A stretch of 64,000 nucleotides of DNA, taken from positions 62,001 to 126,000 of the forward strand of contig NZ_JAJFES010000008.1 of assembly GCF_020708045.1 (NCBI RefSeq), written 5' to 3'. The translations under genes and the position numbers were made by a program. Below the pieces are notes generated by a model that did not search any database, was not told where the DNA came from, and saw only the letters and a program-made list of their open reading frames with translations. Shown one piece after another: positions 56,710 to 64,000 of this stretch (position 1 is the first letter of the stretch; each line of letters opens with the position of its first letter). Source of the stretch: Massilia sp. IC2-278. Lineage in GTDB: Bacteria; Pseudomonadota; Gammaproteobacteria; Burkholderiales; Burkholderiaceae_D.

Positions 56710-57526
56710 TTTTGATTTCGACCAGGCCGAAGGCCTGCGCCGGATGCTGGCCGGCCCGAAACCGCGCGTCGTGACCTTCCTCTCGGCCACGGCCAGCGAC
56801 GGCAAGGGCGCCATGCTGGTCAACCTGGGCGCTTCGCTGGCCCAGGCCGGCAACGACGTGCTGATCGTCGATGCTTGCCAGCGCGAACACGGTGTCGCAC
56901 GCCAGCTGGAAATGGAACGCCACGTCAGCCTGCTGCAGGTGGCGCGCCAGGAATGTGCGCTGAACCAGGTGGTGCAGCATGCGCCGCAGGGTTTCCAGGT
57001 GGCGACCCTGGTGCGCGACGGCGTGGCGCCGCAAGCCGGCAGCGACGAGGCGCGCCGTTTGGCGAAAGCCTTCGATGTGCTGGTGAAAGGGCAGGGCGGC
57101 ATCGTCATCGTCGACGGCGAGTTGCAGCGCGACGGCAGCTTTGCGGTGCCGGTGCTGGCCGAGTCGGAAATCGTGGTGCAGGTGTCCACCAGCGCCACCT
57201 CGATCACCAACGCGTACACGCTCATCAAGCGCCTGGCGCAGGAGTTCGGACGCCGTCCGTTCGGCATCCTGGTGACCGGGGCGAGCGAGGCGGAGGCCGA
57301 GATTGTTTACGATAATATGTCACAAGCAGCAAGCCGTTACCTGGCAGTAACGTTGACGTCGATGGGTTCGGTGCCGGCGGACGAATACCTGCATCGCGCG
57401 GCGCGGCTTGGACGGTCCGTGGTGGACGCGTTTCCGCTGGCCGGGGCTTCGGTGGCGTTCCGCCAGCTGGCCGGGCGCTTCGCCATGGCGCGCCAGGGCG
57501 GCGTCGGCTCCAGATTCGGCTCTTAA
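56702..57526 (+). CDS. flhG: MinD/ParA-family flagellar number regulator FlhG with altered P-loop
   Basis: 274 residues from TTG 56702, overlapping the flhF stop by 8 nt. The fold and position are those of FlhG/FleN, but the deviant Walker A motif (KGGxGKT/S) is replaced by FLSATASDGKGAMLVNL (26-42): the signature Lys and the following Gly-Gly are lost and Thr becomes Gly. A Walker-B-like VDA is kept but ends Cys instead of Asp. It may bind ATP poorly or not at all. It normally limits flagellar number and regulates FlhF. Confidence 0.88.
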   Translation: MASFDFDQAEGLRRMLAGPKPRVVTFLSATASDGKGAMLVNLGASLAQAGNDVLIVDACQREHGVARQLEMERHVSLLQVARQECALNQVVQHAPQGFQVATLVRDGVAPQAGSDEARRLAKAFDVLVKGQGGIVIVDGELQRDGSFAVPVLAESEIVVQVSTSATSITNAYTLIKRLAQEFGRRPFGILVTGASEAEAEIVYDNMSQAASRYLAVTLTSMGSVPADEYLHRAARLGRSVVDAFPLAGASVAFRQLAGRFAMARQGGVGSRFGS

Positions 57527-57540
57527 GAAAAAGCACAAGC

Positions 57541-58269
57541 ATGTATACCGTCAAAGGGAAAGCGGACAAGAACCATTTGCTCGCCCAGCATCAACCGCTG
57601 GTCAAGCGCCTGGCGCACCAGATGAAGGCCAAGCTGCCGCCGTCGGTCGAGGTCGATGACCTGATCCAGGCCGGAATGATGGGCCTGCTCGATGCCATCA
57701 ACCGCTACGAAGACAACCACGGGGCCCAGTTCGAGACCTATGCCGTGCTGCGCATCCGCGGCGCGATGGTCGACGAACTGCGCGCCAACGACTGGATGCC
57801 GCGCAGCACCCGCCAGAACATGAAGAAAGTGGAATCCGCCATGACCGCACTGCAGCAGCGCCTGGGCCGCGCGCCGACCGAACTCGAGGTCGCCAAGTCG
57901 CTCGACATCCCGCTCGAGGATTACCAGGAAATGCTGTTCGAAGGCGGCGGCCACCAACTGGTCTACTACGAGGACTTCCACGACGACGACGGCAACGACA
58001 GCTTCCTCGACCGCTACGCCGTGGACGAAGCCGACCCGCTGCGCGCGCTGCTCGACACCGACTTCCGCTCGGCCGTGATCGAGGCCATCGACGGCCTGCC
58101 GCCGCGCGAAAAAATCCTCATGGGCCTGTACTATGAGGAAGAGCTGAACCTGAAGGAAATCGGCGCCGTGCTCGGCGTGTCCGAGTCGCGCGTATCGCAG
58201 CTCCATACACAGGCGGTGGCGCGGCTGCGTGCGTCGCTGCGGGAGAGACTGTGGACTTCGCCAGCCTGA
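57541..58269 (+). CDS. fliA: Flagellar sigma factor 28
   Basis: 242 residues. Sigma regions 2 (YEDNHGAQFETYAVLRIRGA), 3 (PTELEVAKSLDIPLEDYQ) and 4 with helix-turn-helix LKEIGAVLGVSESRVSQL. Directs late flagellar and motility genes. The motC start lies inside its 3' end (19-nt overlap). Confidence 0.97.
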   Translation: MYTVKGKADKNHLLAQHQPLVKRLAHQMKAKLPPSVEVDDLIQAGMMGLLDAINRYEDNHGAQFETYAVLRIRGAMVDELRANDWMPRSTRQNMKKVESAMTALQQRLGRAPTELEVAKSLDIPLEDYQEMLFEGGGHQLVYYEDFHDDDGNDSFLDRYAVDEADPLRALLDTDFRSAVIEAIDGLPPREKILMGLYYEEELNLKEIGAVLGVSESRVSQLHTQAVARLRASLRERLWTSPA

Positions 58270-58994
58270 TCGGCCTGGCGCTGGCGCTGGCCGGCCTGTT
58301 CGTCGGGCATACGCTCGACGGCGGCCGCTTTGCCTCGCTGATCCAGCCGGCGGCGTTTGCCATCGTCGTGGTCGGCACCTTCGGCGCGGTGCTGCTGCAA
58401 TCCGAAGCGAAAACCTTCCGGCGCGGCATGCGTATGCTGCGCTGGGTCTTCTTCCCGCCGAAAAGCGGGCGCCAGCCGCTGGCGCAAGCGATTGCCCTCT
58501 GGAGCCTGTCGGCACGCCGTGACGGGCTTTTGTCGCTGGAACAGTACATGGGCACGAAAGACCTGTTCGTGCAGAAGGGCCTGCGCCTGGTGGTCGACGG
58601 CATCCACCCGGACAAGCTGCGCAATCTGCTGGAAACCGAGATCAACGCCTATGAATTCGGCGAGCGCCAGGCGGCGCGCATCTGGGAGTCCGCCGCCGGT
58701 TACGCGCCGACCATCGGCATCCTGGGCGCCGTGCTGGGGCTGATCCACGTGATGGAAAATCTGTCCGATCCCTCGCGCCTGGGTTCGGGCATCGCGGTGG
58801 CCTTCGTCTCGACCGTGTACGGTGTGGGGCTGGCCAACCTGTTCTTCCTGCCGGTGGGGAACAAGCTGAAGGCCATCGTCTCGGACCAGGTGGCGCAGTA
58901 CGAAATCCTGCTGGAAGTCTTCCACGACCTCGCTACCGGCAACCACACGCGCGTGGTGGAAGAGCGCGTGGCCAGCCTGCTGGCGAAGCGCTGA
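58251..58994 (+). CDS. motC: Flagellar motor stator subunit MotC
   Basis: 247 residues from GTG 58251 (GGGAGAG upstream), overlapping fliA by 19 nt. Four-helix MotA-type stator with ESAAGYAPTIGILGAVLGLI and GSGIAVAFVSTVYGVGLANL. The MotC/MotD pair is the second stator in Pseudomonas and others. Followed 4 nt later by motD. Confidence 0.92.
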   Translation: MDFASLIGLALALAGLFVGHTLDGGRFASLIQPAAFAIVVVGTFGAVLLQSEAKTFRRGMRMLRWVFFPPKSGRQPLAQAIALWSLSARRDGLLSLEQYMGTKDLFVQKGLRLVVDGIHPDKLRNLLETEINAYEFGERQAARIWESAAGYAPTIGILGAVLGLIHVMENLSDPSRLGSGIAVAFVSTVYGVGLANLFFLPVGNKLKAIVSDQVAQYEILLEVFHDLATGNHTRVVEERVASLLAKR

Positions 58995-58998
58995 GGCG

Positions 58999-59772
58999 AT
59001 GGCGCGCAAACGCTACGACGACAACGGCAACGCCGGCCATGGCGCCGGCGCCGGGGACAACCACGACCGCTGGCTGATTTCCTATGCCGACTTCATCACG
59101 CTGCTGTTCGCCTTTTTTGTGGTGATGTACGCGATTTCGGTGGTCAACGAAGGCAAGTACAAGGTGCTGTCGGATGCGCTCGGGAGTGCCTTCGGCGGCA
59201 ACCCGGAGACCCCGCAGGCCAGCAGCGCCATCGACGCCTTGCCGCTGAGCGGCATCATCGCCCGCAAGCGGGCCGAGGCCGCGAAGCGCGAGCGCGAGCG
59301 CATGAATACCCTGGCGCGCGACCTCAACAATTCACTGATGCCGCTGATCCAGGCCGGCAAGGTGCGCGTGGTGCAGACCGGGCGCGGGGTCAGCGTCGAG
59401 ATCAATGCCAGCATCCTGTTCGCCGAAGCCCAGGCCGCGCTCGGCGAAGAGTCGCGGGAGACGCTCGGCACGGTGGCCGACCTGCTGAAGAACGATCCGC
59501 ATGCGATCGAGGTCGAAGGGCATACCGACAACCTGCCGATCGCCAGCCCGCTGTTCCCGTCGAATTGGGAATTGTCGGCCGTGCGCGCCAGCAGCGTGGT
59601 GCGGCTGTTCATCGACAACGGGATTGCGCCGGCCAGGCTGACGGCCGTGGGGCATGGCGCGAACCAGCCGGTGGCGTCGAATGGGGATGAGGCGGGCAGG
59701 GCGCGTAACCGGCGGGTGGCGATTACGATCTTGACCGCGGTGCCGGCGGCGGCGGAGCCGGCGGTGCGTTGA
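58999..59772 (+). CDS. motD: Flagellar motor stator subunit MotD
   Basis: 257 residues. One N-terminal helix with the proton-binding Asp in WLISYADFITLLFAFFVVMY, a linker, and an OmpA-like peptidoglycan-binding domain with EVEGHTDNLPIAS and WELSAVRASSVVR. It anchors the stator to the cell wall. Last gene of the flagellar transcript. Confidence 0.93.
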   Translation: MARKRYDDNGNAGHGAGAGDNHDRWLISYADFITLLFAFFVVMYAISVVNEGKYKVLSDALGSAFGGNPETPQASSAIDALPLSGIIARKRAEAAKRERERMNTLARDLNNSLMPLIQAGKVRVVQTGRGVSVEINASILFAEAQAALGEESRETLGTVADLLKNDPHAIEVEGHTDNLPIASPLFPSNWELSAVRASSVVRLFIDNGIAPARLTAVGHGANQPVASNGDEAGRARNRRVAITILTAVPAAAEPAVR

Positions 59773-59829
59773 AATAATATTTCATCGATGCGGCCTCGGT
59801 GAAATTTTTTGTCATTCGAGCGTTCCATA

Positions 59830-59890
59830 CCGCGTGGACTCGGGAGTCCACCCTACCACCCCCGTAGGGTGGACACCTGTGTCCACGCTG
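59830..59890. repeat. Head-to-head pair of GTAG-type palindromes
   Basis: Copies at 59830-59856 and 59863-59890, only 6 nt apart and in opposite orientation. Arms here are GTGGACTC/GAGTCCAC-like and GTGGACAC/GTGTCCAC, showing variation in the stem with the flanks (CGTAGGG/ GCGTGG) preserved. Confidence 0.8.
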
Positions 59891-59971
59891 TCTCACCGCT
59901 CGCGATCATCACACCTTGGCAAATCCCGCTCCCGCCCGCACAATGCATGAGACCAGCCTCACGGAGTAATC

Positions 59972-60463
59972 ATGCAACGCAGACCCTTCCTGCTCACCGC
60001 CCTGGCCGCGATGAGCCTTCTCTCCGCACTGGCGGGCGCCGCCGGAACCGACCAAGTGAACGTCAAGCAGACCATCGATGTCGACTCGAACAACGGCCGC
60101 GTGCTGGTGCACCTGACGGTGTTCAACTACGGCAAGCAAACGATCTGGATCCCGCGCGAAATCGCGGAAGGGAAGGAATTGACCGGGCGCCGCTTCGACG
60201 TGCGCGGCTTCGATAACCGCCCGCTCGACTACACCGGCAAGATGGTGAAACGCGCCGCGCTCACTGCCGCCGATTACCAGGCCGTGGAAGCCGGCAAGAC
60301 CCTGAAAGCCACGATCGACATCACGCCCTCGTACGCCTTCAAGGGAGGCCGGCACACCTATAACATCGGTTACGCCGGCCCCTATCTCGTCGATGTGAAC
60401 AAGCCGGACCAGCTGGCGGAAAGCCCGGCCAAGCCAACCACCTTTGCCCACACCGGCAAATAG
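59972..60463 (+). CDS. Secreted solo copy of the M35 N-terminal beta domain
   Basis: 163 residues with a signal peptide (cleavage near residue 24, GAAGTD). The remainder aligns with residues about 30-140 of the two M35 peptidases encoded just downstream: the TGKMVKRAALTAADY block here versus TGALVKRPAPTQADY and LGRHVKRAAPLEADY, followed by the ITPSYAF/SALYDM/SSLYEM segments. No catalytic domain follows. It may be an inhibitor, a chaperone or a decayed paralogue; I cannot tell. Confidence 0.7.
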   Translation: MQRRPFLLTALAAMSLLSALAGAAGTDQVNVKQTIDVDSNNGRVLVHLTVFNYGKQTIWIPREIAEGKELTGRRFDVRGFDNRPLDYTGKMVKRAALTAADYQAVEAGKTLKATIDITPSYAFKGGRHTYNIGYAGPYLVDVNKPDQLAESPAKPTTFAHTGK

Positions 60464-60469
60464 CGAATA

Positions 60470-60496
60470 AAAAAGCCGGCTCCAGGAGCCGGCTTC
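60470..60496. terminator. Terminator between convergent genes
   Basis: Stem AAGCCGGCTCC/GGAGCCGGCTT; on the minus strand it is followed by six Ts and ends the M35 gene at 60515, and it can stop plus-strand transcripts from 60463 also. Confidence 0.85.
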
Positions 60497-60514
60497 GTCA
60501 CATCGGCCGCCCGA

Positions 60515-61618
60515 TCAGTTCAGTGCCGGCGTGTTCTCCGAGAAGTACTCGTGCGAGTCGGCATTGTCGACCGCCAGGTTCGGATTGCTGATCGCCAGGC
60601 TGGCGGCGCCGCTCTGGCCATACACGTGATCGTCGGTGCCGGCGACCGCGTTGAAGTGGCTCATCTCGTGCACCAGGGTGCCGCCTTTCGAGTCCGTGCC
60701 CGTCAGCGGCGCCGTCCAGAAGGCCTTGCAGACGTAGATGCGGTAAGGCTGGGTCGGGTACACGTAGGCGTAGGCGCTGTCGTTGCAGTTGCAGTCGACG
60801 ATCACGTTCTTGGTGTCGAAGGCATTCTTGATCGCGGCGTAGTGCGACTTGACCGTGTTCTGGCGGGTTGAGGTCACGGTGCCGAACCATTTCTTGTAGC
60901 GCGTGCCCATCACGCCGTTCGTCATGTAGGTGTTCGAATTGTTGGCCATGGTCTTGGCCGCCGAGATCGCCGAGGTGATGGTGCTTTGCTGCGAGGCGCT
61001 GCACGAACTGAAGCTCAGCGCCGCCGCCTGCACTTCGCCGCCCTGCAGTTTCAGGGCCTGCATGATCGGCGAGGCCGAGCCGCGCGGCAGGCGGCCTTCG
61101 ATGTAGAGCGAGGCGGTGTCCGATTCCAGCACGTCCGCCGTGGCGCCGCCCGCGGCCGTCACCTCGCCGCCGATACGGCTCTTGTTGCCCAGGAACAGGT
61201 CGGGCGAAGCGGCGCGGTAGCGCACCGCGTAGTCGCCGCTGACGCTCATGTCGTATAGCGCCGACAGCTCCACCTTCACCGTGTGCGAGGCGCCCGGTTT
61301 CAGCAGGTAGTAGTCGGCCTGGGTCGGGGCCGGGCGCTTGACCAGGGCGCCGGTGTAGGGCACGGCCGCGCCGTCGCGCTGTACCTCGAACAGCGGCGCG
61401 CTCATGCCGGCGAAGGGCGTGCGCCACTTCAGCACGTATTGCGGGCTGTTCGAGGTATTCGTCATGGTCACGTTGACGACCACGTTGTCGCTCGCGCCGA
61501 GCATGTTTTTCTCGGGCGTGACCGCGACCTTCACGCCGTTCGATCCTGCCTGGGCGCCGAATGCAACGCCCAGTGCCGCCATACCGACTACTGCCTTCCA
61601 GATGCTGTTCCTGCTCAT
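60515..61618 (-). CDS. Secreted M35 metalloendopeptidase (deuterolysin type), copy 1
   Basis: 367 residues. Signal peptide ending near residue 25 (AQAGS), an N-terminal beta domain (30-180), then an M35 aspzincin catalytic domain with HEMSH at 317-321 and the third-ligand motif GTDDHVYG (327-334). The Cys-rich segments FSSCS and VDCNCN fit disulfides known in peptidyl-Lys metalloendopeptidases. Probably secreted via Sec; 52% or so identical-looking to copy 2 by eye. 236 nt separate it from copy 2 upstream. Confidence 0.92.
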   Translation of the reverse strand: MSRNSIWKAVVGMAALGVAFGAQAGSNGVKVAVTPEKNMLGASDNVVVNVTMTNTSNSPQYVLKWRTPFAGMSAPLFEVQRDGAAVPYTGALVKRPAPTQADYYLLKPGASHTVKVELSALYDMSVSGDYAVRYRAASPDLFLGNKSRIGGEVTAAGGATADVLESDTASLYIEGRLPRGSASPIMQALKLQGGEVQAAALSFSSCSASQQSTITSAISAAKTMANNSNTYMTNGVMGTRYKKWFGTVTSTRQNTVKSHYAAIKNAFDTKNVIVDCNCNDSAYAYVYPTQPYRIYVCKAFWTAPLTGTDSKGGTLVHEMSHFNAVAGTDDHVYGQSGAASLAISNPNLAVDNADSHEYFSENTPALN

Positions 61619-61854
61619 GTGTCTTCTCCGTATGTAAGTTTGTGTTGGCCCAACCGCAGCCTTGTTATTAATGAGTTTTCGCCGAAAGCTTGATCACAAT
61701 CTAACGAAAACTCACGCACATACTGATCAATTCATGAGCTCCTAGCAATTCAAATCGGATAGTGCGCACCTTTCTTTGCGAAAAAATAACAAATATCAAT
61801 TATTGCAAGAAAAGTGTGTCATTTTGCCGATTGTCGTGCTAGGTCGTACATACA

Positions 61855-62901
61855 TCAGGGCAAGGTCGGCGTGTTCTCCCCGAAATATTCGTGCGAATCG
61901 GCATTGTTGATCGCGCGCTCGGGCGAGGTCCGCGCCAGGTCCGCTGCGCCGCTTTGCCCGTACACGTGGTCGTCGGTTCCCGCCACCACATTGAAGTGGC
62001 TCATCTCGTGGAGCAGGGTGCCGCCCATCGAATCGGTCCCGGTCAGCGGCGCGGTCCAGAACGCCCGGCACACGTAGATGTTGTAGGGCTGGGCCGGGTA
62101 CACGTAGGCGAAATAGGGCTCGTTGCAGCCGCAGTCGACCTTCACCGGCCTGGTCTCGAAGGCATCCTTGATCGCGGTGAAATTGCTGGTCACCGTGGCC
62201 ACGCGCGTCGCTTCATGCGGGCCGAACCAGTTCACGTAGCGCTGGCCCTGCTGCTTGCGGCTGGTGAGGTACTCCAGGCCATCGGCCGCCATCGCCGTGC
62301 CGGCGGCAAAGGCATTCGTGATCGAGGTTTGCTGGGCATTCGAGCAGGAGCTGAAGGTGAGGCCGGCGCTGGCCGCCGGGGTAGCCAACAGCTGCGGCAT
62401 CACCGTGCCGCGTGGCAGGCGGCCCTCGATCCAGATGGCGGCCGGGTTCGAAGCCAGGTCGCCGACCACGATCTGGCTGCCGGCCTTGGCGCTCGGCGCC
62501 GCGTTGCTGGTCAGGTAACGCACCGAATAGGCACCGGTCACCCCCATCTCGTACAGGCTCGACAGTTCGACCCGGGCGCTGCGCGATTCGCCCGGCGCCA
62601 GCACGATGTAGTCCGCCTCAAGCGGCGCCGCGCGCTTCACATGGCGGCCGAGGTAGCGCACCGGCTGGCCGTCGCGCGTGATCTGGAACAGCGCATGTTC
62701 GGCCGGCACGAAGGGCGTGCGCCATTTCAGCAGGCGCTGCGGCGTGGAACCGGTATTCGTCAGCGTGACCGTGACATTGACCTCGTCGCCCTTGCCGAGA
62801 GAACTCTGCTCGGGCGTGACGCTGACGGCGATGTTGGCATAAGCGGGCAGGGCGGCGGCCAGCAGCAGGGTGCAGGCAGTGTGAATGGCAAGGTGGCGCA
62901 T
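61855..62901 (-). CDS. Secreted M35 metalloendopeptidase (deuterolysin type), copy 2
   Basis: 348 residues from ATG 62901, chosen by GGAGG 6 nt upstream (the ATG five codons earlier lacks one). Signal peptide (cut near 22, AYANI), beta domain (25-165), M35 domain with HEMSH at 298-302 and GTDDHVYG (308-315). The gap 61619-61854 between the two peptidases is A+T-rich and holds the promoter region of copy 1; no terminator is seen for copy 2. Confidence 0.92.
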   Translation of the reverse strand: MRHLAIHTACTLLLAAALPAYANIAVSVTPEQSSLGKGDEVNVTVTLTNTGSTPQRLLKWRTPFVPAEHALFQITRDGQPVRYLGRHVKRAAPLEADYIVLAPGESRSARVELSSLYEMGVTGAYSVRYLTSNAAPSAKAGSQIVVGDLASNPAAIWIEGRLPRGTVMPQLLATPAASAGLTFSSCSNAQQTSITNAFAAGTAMAADGLEYLTSRKQQGQRYVNWFGPHEATRVATVTSNFTAIKDAFETRPVKVDCGCNEPYFAYVYPAQPYNIYVCRAFWTAPLTGTDSMGGTLLHEMSHFNVVAGTDDHVYGQSGAADLARTSPERAINNADSHEYFGENTPTLP

Positions 62902-62982
62902 CGATTCCTCCGTCAAAAAAATAGACCAAGGAACACTGTGTGCCTGTTATACAGTAGAGAACTTGCGCAACTGCAAGGTTTT

Positions 62983-63009
62983 CGTAGGGTGGTTCTCGAA
63001 CCCACCTGA
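62983..63009. repeat. Single degenerate GTAG-type palindrome
   Basis: CGTAGGGTGG TTC TC GAA CCCACC: the same flank and stem layout as the other family members with one deletion in an arm. It lies between an M35 gene and the next gene. Confidence 0.6.
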
Positions 63010-63066
63010 CGCTTGCCATCCTGTTCTTTTACCGATAACGCCGATACACTCCGGGGGCCGCCGGCT

Positions 63067-63795
63067 TCATGGAGCCGTTGCTTCGCCCGACAGGTAATGG
63101 ATACGCGCATCGTCCGACCAGCTCTTCTCGCCCAGGCGCGGCAGCTTGTCATCCGATTTCGCAAGCGTCAGCTTGCGTTCGCCATCCTCGATCGTGACCA
63201 TGTCGTAGCGACCCGCCGGCGCATTCATGTTCGTGATTTCCATTTCGCCGCACAGGTCGGCAAACAGGCCCACAGTGCCGAGCAGGAACCGGAACTTCAG
63301 GCTTTCGGCCTTTGCCATGGCCACTTGCGCCGCGCAGGCCAGGCGCAGGTCGCCCATGCGCACGACGTTCGCCGCGAGTCCGGGCGAGCGCACCTGCACG
63401 TTCGGATGCAGGTAGCTGCCCTTCGGGAACTCCTTGTTCGCCACGACCATCGCATCATCGTCGTCCACCGCGTCAGGGCCGGGCAGGGTGAAGCTGGCGG
63501 GCGATGCCATCGCAAGCGGAACGCGCTTGTTTTCCAGCACGATCTCGACCTGGTTACCCTCCTGCGCCGGATCGATTCTCGGCAGCCGGAAGCTCAGTTG
63601 CGCGCCGGGCGCCTGGGCGGCGGCATGTTTTCCGAACACGTCTTGCGCCTTGTGCAGCAGGCCATAGCGCCAGGCCATGGTCTGGCCGGGCACGGAACCG
63701 TTGACGTGAACGACTTGCAGGCCGCTATCGGCCGGCTCGGCTGCCAGCGCATTGCCGGCAATGGCAAGGGCGGCAAAAAGAAAACGCGTCTGCAT
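63067..63795 (-). CDS. Secreted protein of unknown function
   Basis: 242 residues from ATG 63795 (MQTRFLFAALAIAGN) with a signal peptide cut near residue 18 (ALAAEP). The mature protein is mostly beta and has no motif that I recognise; two Cys (LACAAQ, DLCGEM) may form a disulfide. It reads away from the right window edge, and 63796-64000 holds no gene I can support. Confidence 0.7.
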   Translation of the reverse strand: MQTRFLFAALAIAGNALAAEPADSGLQVVHVNGSVPGQTMAWRYGLLHKAQDVFGKHAAAQAPGAQLSFRLPRIDPAQEGNQVEIVLENKRVPLAMASPASFTLPGPDAVDDDDAMVVANKEFPKGSYLHPNVQVRSPGLAANVVRMGDLRLACAAQVAMAKAESLKFRFLLGTVGLFADLCGEMEITNMNAPAGRYDMVTIEDGERKLTLAKSDDKLPRLGEKSWSDDARIHYLSGEATAP

Positions 63796-63920
63796 ATTGA
63801 TCCAGCCTGTCATGTGAAGGCCTGACGATAACAGCCTGCCCAGTCAACGGTGAGGCCAAAGCGACAGGCTGTCGCCCCGGCCGGTAAAACCCCGCTATTC
63901 GTGCGATGGACGGCGTCGGT

Positions 63921-63956
63921 GCAGCGCTACCGCCGATTGTTCGGCGATAGCGCTGC
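63921..63956. repeat. Long near-perfect hairpin at the right end
   Basis: Arms GCAGCGCTA and TAGCGCTGC enclose a C.A mismatch and an inner CGCCGA/TCGGCG stem with a TTGT loop; 15 of 16 pairs match. No T-run, so it is not an intrinsic terminator. Confidence 0.6.
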
Positions 63957-64000
63957 AATCGCCCCGCGCGCATAGCGGAAAACCTGCGCGGGACCTGTCG

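Overview
The window looks like a chromosomal segment of a GC-rich, motile betaproteobacterium of the Oxalobacteraceae (Massilia/Duganella/Telluria group). This is inferred from gene order and protein sequence (ribF-ileS-lspA-coaBC-dut, divergent rne/rluC, flhB-flhA-flhF-flhG-fliA-motC-motD, an initiator tRNA of betaproteobacterial type, dispersed GTAG-type palindromes). I ran no database search. Nearly all of it is ordinary housekeeping DNA, and no prophage, plasmid, CRISPR array or large island is visible.

Layout. 1-5.1 kb: the end of cysB, then a convergent minus-strand run nudix-aat-bpt-pyrD-tas (N-degron transferases and pyrimidine synthesis). 5.2-5.4 kb: initiator tRNA with a clear promoter and terminator. 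5.5-8.9 kb: an orphan Tdi1-type immunity protein, alkA coupled to an EamA transporter, and an xdhC-like gene. 9.2-16.6 kb (minus): ribF, ileS, lspA, coaBC, dut and a PDZ/M48-like lipoprotein that has lost its zinc-binding motif. 17.1-21.1 kb (minus): a TonB-ExbB-ExbD-ExbD-TPR energy-transduction operon. 21.6-26.6 kb (minus): the prkA-yeaH-spoVR stress triad.

27.2-33.2 kb (plus): adenine/adenosine deaminase, an FtsX-like permease without its ATPase, a group II truncated haemoglobin, rmuC and a REP-associated tyrosine transposase (RAYT). 33.2-34.7 kb: three small lipoproteins. 34.8-37.8 kb: moaA followed by a single-gene MobA-MoeA fusion (molybdenum cofactor). 37.9-44.9 kb: rne, with a long structured leader, divergent from rluC-HAD-Rieske-sppA. 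44.9-45.1 kb: an independently promoted and terminated structured RNA, possibly 6S. 45.2-51.3 kb: a small unknown gene and rsuA sharing an FNR-like box, then pldA, an FAH-family enzyme, an unknown exported protein and a GT4 glycosyltransferase. 51.5-59.8 kb (plus): the flagellar block. 60-63.8 kb: two tandem secreted M35 metallopeptidases, a stand-alone copy of their N-terminal domain, and one unknown secreted protein.

Most notable points: (1) a RAYT gene in the same window as at least ten palindromes of one family, mostly head-to-head pairs between genes; (2) the M35 pair plus the solo domain; (3) the MobA-MoeA fusion; (4) two apparently disabled catalytic motifs (M48-like HExxH to RTMAH; FlhG P-loop); (5) the structured RNA at 44.96-45.13 kb; (6) the orphan type VI immunity domain next to tRNA-fMet.
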